Below, piece by piece: positions 58,056 to 64,000 of a stretch of 64,000 nucleotides of DNA (positions are counted from its first letter, which is position 1; the number at the start of each line of letters is the position of its first letter). This stretch comes from Phanerochaete sordida (Eukaryota; Basidiomycota; Agaricomycetes; Polyporales; Phanerochaetaceae), in NCBI GenBank assembly GCA_019973155.2, contig BPQB01000003.1, forward strand, positions 496,001-560,000, read 5' to 3'. The translations under genes were made by a program, and so were the position numbers. The notes under the pieces are model-generated. The model was not told the DNA's origin and searched no databases. It saw only the letters and a program-made list of their open reading frames with translations.

Positions 58056-60723
58056 ATGCTCGACGCGCCTCTCACAAACGGCATCCATCTCAACGGCCAC
58101 CACGACACCAAACCGGCCCTCAACGGCGACCACAACGACATCGCCGACTCTCCTGCCATCGACTCCCCCGCCACCCCTGTCAACGACGTGCTTGTCCCCG
58201 CCGTCAAGATTGATGTCCACTACCACGACCAGGACGAGAGTGACGTGCGGCACGAGCCTGTCGACATGAAAATCGACGTAGTGGACGATGTGTCTATGAT
58301 CCCTCAGGTGGCCACTCCCATCGACCCTGGTGAGCACCCCACATCCCTCGACGCGTCCCGCGAGCGCGCTGACCTCCGCCGTCTTAGACTCTATCCCGGT
58401 GGATCCTCCCAAGGGCAGCCCTCCGCCACCACAGGGCGAGCTCATGCAGGATGTGAAAATGGCTGAAGAGCCACAGTCCGAACCAGCCGATGATGCCATG
58501 GTTGAGGCGGACGCGCCAGCGCCCAGCCAGGCTGACCCTCCTGCCGCCCCTACTCCCTCTACCTCACTACCTGCTGTACCTTCGAACGCGCCTGCTGTCG
58601 AGGCTTCATCACCGTACTCTAGTTCTCCTAATGACGATGATATACAACCACCCCCAGCTAAGAGAGCTAGGAAGCATTCGGACGCAGACCAAGCCTCATT
58701 AGCCAATGTACGTTTATCTTGTCCTGTACGCCGCTGTGGGCGTGCTAATTCAAATGTATTCTGTTGTATCTCGAAGACTGCCACTCCGCCGCCAGCCTCC
58801 GTATCTCCTGCCCCTTTGCACGAGGATGGGCTGGACGCGAACAAGGACAGGGGTCCGTCGACGTTCAGCGTCGCGCAATATCGCTTTTGCGTGTCAACCG
58901 TCCGTACGCTGAAGAAGATGAAGGCAGCCACTCCATTCCTGAAGCCGGTCGACGTTGTTGCGTTCAACATTCCTCACTATCTGCAGCTCATCAAGCACCC
59001 GATGGACTTCTCAACGATCGAGCGCAAGCTGCAGTCGTCTAACCCTCAGAAGCCTGATTCGAATCCTGCCAACCCTCACTACATCCATGCGGACGAGTTC
59101 ATCGCCGACGTTCGCCTCATATTCGCGAACTGCTTGGCCTTCAACGGCCCAGACCACCCGTTCACGCAGAACAGCAAACAGCTCGAGGAGGTGTTCGATA
59201 AGCAGCTGAAGAACTTGCCTCCCGCCGAGGTGGTGCGTAGCTCCTGACCTTCTATCTCATAGCGGCTGATGTTTACTTAGGCCAAACCCCCGCCGCCTGT
59301 CAAAAAGGCTGCGTCACCCCCTCGTCCCCCTCCCACCAAGAAGCCCGTCCAGCGTCGTCCATCGAACGCCATGCCCACCATTCGGCGTAACGAAGAACCT
59401 GGCCGCCCTAAGCGGGAAATTCATCCACCCCCGCCCAAGGACTTGCCTTACGTGGACGCGCCTAAGAAGATGCGGAAGCCGAAGGTGCCTAGGGATAGTG
59501 GCGTGATTGAGCAGCTCAAGTTTTGCGACAAGCTGCTGAGGGATCTGAACAAGAAGACGCACTGGAGCATTGCTCATCCCTTCTACGAGCCAGTTGGTAC
59601 GTCGTAAGCTTCAGTCGTTACATGTCGCCGTGTTGAACGAGGCAATCCAGATTGGGTCAAGCTTGAGATTCCTTCGTATCCGAAGATTATCAAGAAGCCC
59701 ATGGACCTGTCTACCATGCGGAAGAAGTTGGACAACGGCGAATATCCAACAGCAGAGAAGTTCCACGATGACTTCAAGCTCATGATACGCAACTGCTTCA
59801 CATTCAACCCCGCGGGCACGGCTGTCAACACCGCTGGTCAAGAACTCCAGCGTGTCTTCGACGAAAAGTGGAAGAGCCTTCCTCCACTGCGTCGCACGCC
59901 GGAGAGCGACGACGAGGATGACGAGGACGAGCCTGACAGCGACGACGAGCGTACGTTTGCCACAATCTGCTTCGTGAAGTTATGCCTAATGGCAGTCACA
60001 GATAAAATCACGGAGCTGGAAAGCCAGATAGAGAGCATGAACCGTGCTCTCATCGGCTTGAAACAGAAGAAGGATAAGCTTGCGAAGGAGAAGAAGAAGG
60101 AGAAACGGCCACCTCCTCCGCCCGTCGCATCAACTTCGAAGCCGACGCCAAAGATGAACGGAAAGACCGCGCCACCGGTCAACCGCAAGAAACCGTCGAA
60201 GAAGCCTGTCGAGGATAATGACGTGCTTTCATTCGAGCAGAAGAAGGAGCTCAGCGACACTATCGGCAAGCTGGATGGCCAGAAGCTTGAGAAGGTCATC
60301 CAGATTATCCACGAGGGTGTTCCTGAGATTCGCGATGTAAGTGTTGCTCCCCTTGTCGGCTTGAGTTGTTACTCAATCGTCCCACAGAGCACAGAGGAAA
60401 TCGAGCTTGAAATCGACACCTTGCCCGCTGCCGTACTGACGAAGCTGTACAACTTCGTCATCCGACCCAACAAGCAGCCTCCTGCTAAGCGTCCACGCAC
60501 TGGCAAGGGCACGGGCACGGGCGGTCTCAAGCGCAAGTCGATGGACGAGGATGTCGAAGCGGAGAAGATTCGCGTCCTCGAGGAGCGCATGGCCCTCTTC
60601 GAGCGTGGCGGCGCTGCCCCCGCCTCTCGCCTGTCACACGCGCAGGATACCTCGCATGGCGGCGTCAGCGACCACTCCTCGGACTCTAGCTCGGACGATA
60701 GTTCTGGGAGCGACTCGGAGTGA
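58056..60723 (+). CDS. BDF1: BET-family double-bromodomain protein (Bdf1-like)
   Basis: Reads acetylated histone H4 and recruits TFIID or chromatin remodellers. Starts MLDAPLTNGIHLNGHHDTKP and has a disordered acidic/Pro N-terminus with PPAKRARKH. BD1: FCVSTVRTLKKMKAATPFLK, VVAFNIPHYLQLIKHPMDFS, with the acetyl-lysine Asn in IFANCLAFNGPDHP. BD2: FCDKLLRDLNKKTHWSIAHP, WVKLEIPSYPKIIKKPMDLS, and MIRNCFTFNPAGTAV. Then an acidic patch, a coiled coil (ITELESQIESMNRALIGLKQ), and the NET/ET domain: FEQKKELSDTIGKLDGQKLE, IEIDTLPAAVLTKLYNFVI-like segment. Ends in a Ser/Asp tail (DHSSDSSSDDSSGSDSE). About eight exons; roughly 750 residues, as in Bdf1/2. Both bromodomain Asn are intact. Confidence 0.93.
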
Positions 60724-61048
60724 ACGACGCTTGTCTGACGTGGGCGCGTTTACACTGTACAGTCGTCTTTGGTCTCCCGCACTTTGCCCTTTCTCGTGTG
60801 TCCATCTTGTGTGTCGTACTTGTGTCGCTTTTCGCCTCGTATATTATTCCGAATACCTATCCTCTCTGGCAAAATTATTGCAATGTGTACTAGCTTTTCG
60901 TAGTAGTAGTTTCCTCAAAGAATTTTTGTTACATAGAGCGCATACCGATCGTTTAGTTTTCGACAGCAAAAGACGAATGAAGGAGTAATAAAGATAAGGG
61001 TACGAGGGCAGAGGTAGGTCGCGGGCACTGTATTCATGTACATGGGCG

Positions 61049-62684
61049 TTATTTACGACGTCGGCTTGAGCCTGCGCCAGCCTTGAATTGCTGCCAGCCG
61101 GAGCGCGACGTCTCTTGTTGCTTCGCACCTTGAGAGGGGTTCTGCGCAGGTGTTGATTGGGTTGCAGGAGCTGGGGGCTGGGGTGCGGGGCGAGGCGCAG
61201 GAGCCCACCCCCCTGTGCCCGCAGCTGGCGCAGCAGCGCCCACGGTGGACCAACCAGACTTCGCAGGGGCAGGCGGTGGCGGATTGCTCGAAGGAGGTGG
61301 GGGTGCTCGCTCAGACACCGGAGGTTGTGGCGGAGGCGGCGCGCTGACGGATGCGCTACCGTCGAGCGTCGCCCATCCGCCAGCTCTGAACGTTGGGGCT
61401 GAATGAGACTGCGCCGGCGTTGGGGCGTCCGGCGGGCGTCGCATGCCCTCGGCTGGGGCAGACGAGGCCTGAGCCCGGCCGGAGGATCCAGAGGTGGTGC
61501 GCGGAGGGTCGGCAGCAGGGTTGACAGTTGCCCACCCAGAACTCGTTGTCCTCGTGGGGTCACCTGCCGGGTTCACAGGGCCCCAGCCCGGGCGTGCTCC
61601 CCCTGCGGCGGGTGCAGGTTCAGCAGGCTGCGCAGCAATGCTTCCCCAGCCAGCCTTGGAGGCAGAGGGCGTGCCTTCGTCTGGGGCGTTCAGAGGTGGT
61701 GCCGCAGGCGGGGGCACAGCGGCGGACGCTGTTGGCTTAGCCATCTTGATACCAGCAGCCTTCGCAATCTTCCGCAGCTCCTTCTCCTCACGTTTGCGCT
61801 CTTTCTCCTTCCGCTTATCGATGTCGTCCTGGTTGGCAAAGCTCGCCTTCTGGGCCGCCTGCATGTCGCGGAAGCGCGCCTTGTGGTGATGGGCGTAGGA
61901 GTTCGTGTGTTCGTCGTACTGTCCCACGGTCTGGAACTGCTTGTCGCAGAGCTCGCAGTAGAAGGCGCGAAGCACGTTCGATATCTCCGTCTTCACCGCA
62001 TCGCGCTTGGCGACAGATTCCTGACGTATGAACGGTGAGGCATGGAACGGACACTACCATGCGGCACACACGCACCTCGCGCACCCTGCGCTGCTCCTCC
62101 GTCTCCCGTGTTTGCCGCTCAGAATCCAGCTCGCGCCGCTGCGAAACCGTCGACTCGATCATCTTTACGTCCTGATTCGCCTTGCCCAGGCCCGTGAAGT
62201 CGTTCTTGAGCACGAACGGCACGGGATCGACGCGGCCTGCAGGGCGCCGTGAGCACGGCACACTCGGACAACGGCGGGATGCGTACCTTCGCCGGAGAGG
62301 CCCAGCGGCTGCCCCTCGACCCAGCCCAGCTTTGCAAGCATGGTGAAGCCGCGGTTCGTGCTCCCGATCTTGGTCTCCACCGTGACGACCTCACGCTCTG
62401 GCCGGGGCACGTACTCGTCGTACTTGTCGACGTCCATGGCCTCCGGCCGCGGCGGCGGAGACGGGGAGCGGGACACGAGCGAGACGTTGTCGTCGTCGCT
62501 GTCGTCTTGACTGACATCTCTTGTTCGCTGGAAGAGGGTGCGGGAGGTGACAGTATGCAGGGAGTGTTCACATTTGCCAGAGACGCGAGGAGAGTACCTT
62601 CAGCGACGATGGAGCAGAGCTGCCGTCTGCTTCTGACCGGTCCATGGGAATAGCATTCCACCGTGCGATAGAATCTGCCGACAT
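61049..62684 (-). CDS. G-patch and C2H2 zinc-finger protein (GPATCH8-like)
   Basis: Predicted nuclear RNA-processing protein. Start MSADSIARWNAIPMDRSEAD at 62,684; an ATG further upstream (62,795, MAPRRKFG) is in frame and cannot be excluded. After acidic DVSQDDSDDDNVSLVSRSPS comes the G-patch: NRGFTMLAKLGWVEGQPLGL, joined to FVLKNDFTGLGK; it then has a charged helix (SQRRELDSERQTRETEEQRR) and a C2H2 finger FYCELCDKQFQTVGQYDEHT-NSYAH. Another charged helix DIDKRKEKERKREEKELRKI precedes a Pro/Ala/Gly/Ser-rich tail in which the motif SGWxTVNPAxD repeats. Ends SGWQQFKAGAGSSRRRK. Four exons; about 480 residues. Convergent with the bromodomain gene. Confidence 0.85.
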
Positions 62685-63089
62685 TTCCCGCAGCTTATGT
62701 GAACGTGCGAGGATGTAGGGTGCTAGCGTCTGCAGGAGAGCTAGGAGAGAATGTTGCAGTTGACGAACAAGCCCAAACTTGCGCCTCGGCGCCATATGCG
62801 CGCTTGCAGTTGCCCTCCCACGGCCACAGCGGCGGAAGTTGGTAGAGTAACAGGTCGATCCTTGTTGCCTATGTCTGTATACATTGTGCGTGGCTATTTT
62901 ACAACAGTAATAGTACAGCGATATGGTACAGCGAATAGAGTTCTAATAATGCAATAAGATAATGATCTCGTAGACTGTTCAAAGTTCTACTTGAGTCCTT
63001 GAACGTCGCATCTGTCGCAGGTGGACAGATTGTTAGCACTGGTTGTGACAAAAGCAGCGATTCATTACTCACAAAATTAGAGCTTCTGG

Positions 63090-64000
63090 TTACATGATAT
63101 CAGGAGGCACGGCGAACTGTGGGCAGTCGCACTGCTTCCACTGCGAGCCGCAGAGGTAGCAGAACTGCGCGTTGCACGCGCAGATAATGTGGTAGCAGCC
63201 GACAGAGAGCTCGACCATGTGGTGACACGAGAAGCAGCGCTGCCAGCCCTGCTTCTCGCGCATGTCCTTCGCCGTGCGGTTCAGGTCGTCGGTGTCCGAA
63301 CACGCGGTGCCCGGGTGTGCGCCTGACTTGCAGAAGCCGCATGTCATGGAGGAGCATTCCGGACACTCCATCCAGGTGACCTCGTCTGTCGCAGGACCAA
63401 TGAACGCCGAGCACCGCGGCTGCGAGCAGTAGAGCTTGTTCTTCGTGCTGAACTCGGCGGCTTTCCGGTCGAAAAGCAGCATGAGTGCGAAGTCGAGGCG
63501 CTCGCGGACTTCGCTCGACGGGATCTCGAGCTGACAGCATCTTGGCGGGAACAGCGACTCGTCGACGGTGGCCTTGCGGAACATCGTCCCCAGGCATTCT
63601 GCGTCAAAGAAGTGGCCGCAAGGAGCCGCATACGCCTGTCCGTCTATGCTGTCACAGCAGATCGTGCACCTAAAACCAGAATAAATTAGGCTGCAATTAC
63701 CAATCAGAAGAGACTCACTCGTGTGCAATCGCCTCCTCGACGTCATCCTCATTCTCGTGGGGGGATTCACTTGGCAATGAGACTTCGTGCACAGATAGCG
63801 GCGATGCTGATCTGGAAGGGCCCGCAATGAGAACGAGATCCACCTCTTCGGCCGGCATCTTGTCCCGCGCTCTCACGGACAGAGACGACGACGCTCTTGA
63901 CACCAGCGTCATGGCGTCTGTGTCCGTCCTGCGACATATCAGTTACAACATTCTCTGCGGCGTCGGCGGCAACACACTCACTCGGAGTCGGAGGTGCCGT
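63090..64000 (-). CDS. RBR-type E3 ubiquitin ligase, 5' end beyond the window
   Basis: A second RING-between-RING ligase. Upstream exon at 63,715-63,912 has SLPSESPHENEDDVEEAIAH, then RING1 begins CTICCDSIDGQAYAAPCGHF, FDAECLGTMFRKATVDESLF. IBR: YCSQPRCSAFIGPATDEVTW, ECPECSSMTCGFCKSGAHPG. RING2: RCFSCHHMVELSVGCYHIIC, where the Cys of HIIC is the expected thioester residue, then NAQFCYLCGSQWKQCDCPQF. It stops at VPPDIM, 63,090. An exon ending GTSDSE, at the very right edge, splices by GTGAGT into TDTDAMTLVSRASS, so the gene continues off the window. No RWD domain is seen, unlike the ligase at 36.9 kb; the pattern resembles the many short basidiomycete RBR proteins. Confidence 0.85.

Noticed and set aside
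1..64000. CRISPR arrays, operons, prophage or bacterial insertion sequences
   Set aside because: Intron-rich eukaryotic genes throughout; no regular short direct repeats with spacers and no bacterial-type transposase.

Overview
The window is nuclear DNA from a filamentous basidiomycete, most likely an Agaricomycete. Genes are dense, on both strands, and cut by many introns of about 50-60 nt with GT-AG (occasionally GC-AG) borders. Coding DNA is GC-rich and the closest recognisable families are fungal. I place it near wood-decay Agaricomycetes (Polyporales-like), but order or genus cannot be read from the sequence. Exon-intron models were built by eye from reading-frame continuity, splice consensus and family motifs, so outer boundaries are firmer than every internal junction.

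Layout. 1-0.4 kb: 3' part of an unknown minus-strand gene. 0.4-2.9 kb: gene-free, with a degenerate direct repeat and a 713-bp segment bounded by perfect 39-bp inverted repeats. 3-7.1 kb (+): PIF1-family helicase and a 2-oxoglutarate/Fe(II) oxygenase. 7.6-11 kb (-): F-BAR/RhoGAP protein (Rgd1 type). 11-13 kb: no convincing gene. 13-19.3 kb (+): ABCC-type ABC transporter. 19.5-21.6 kb (-): SR-type RNA-binding protein (RRM plus CCHC knuckle), sharing a 292-bp promoter with a DEAH helicase of the Dhr1/DHX37 family (21.9-26.3 kb, +). A tRNA-Gln(CUG) with a tiny intron lies at 26.4 kb. 26.9-29.1 kb (-): STE20-group kinase. 30.7-33.7 kb (+): SR-protein kinase (SRPK) with a 591-nt repeat-bearing intron. 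33.7-36.9 kb: mostly non-coding, with one small unknown gene, a direct repeat and a tRNA-like sequence. 36.9-38.6 kb (+): RWD-RBR ubiquitin ligase (RNF14/Itt1 type). 39.8-43.2 kb (+): multi-KH RNA-binding protein. 43.7-45.3 kb (-): V-ATPase subunit C, head to head with 3-mercaptopyruvate sulfurtransferase (45.5-46.8 kb). 47.1-47.8 kb (-): small unknown protein. 49.1-51.1 kb (-): an LPMO-like X325/BIM1-type copper-binding protein and, directly upstream of it, a Ctr copper transporter. 52.2-53.9 kb (+): a rhodanese and frataxin. 54.3-55 kb (-): unknown protein. 55.2-60.7 kb (+): WDR70-like WD40 protein and a double-bromodomain BET protein. 61-62.7 kb (-): G-patch/zinc-finger protein. 63.1-64 kb (-): a second RBR ligase, cut by the window end.

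How genes relate. Most are housekeeping. The most interesting neighbourhood is 45-54 kb: a copper-binding X325/BIM1-like protein beside a Ctr importer fits the copper-uptake partnership known in Cryptococcus, and it sits between sulfurtransferases and frataxin, so that 9 kb is rich in metal and sulfur handling genes. Whether this is more than chance cannot be decided from one genome. An SR protein and an SR-protein kinase also occur 9 kb apart, both with unusually long introns.
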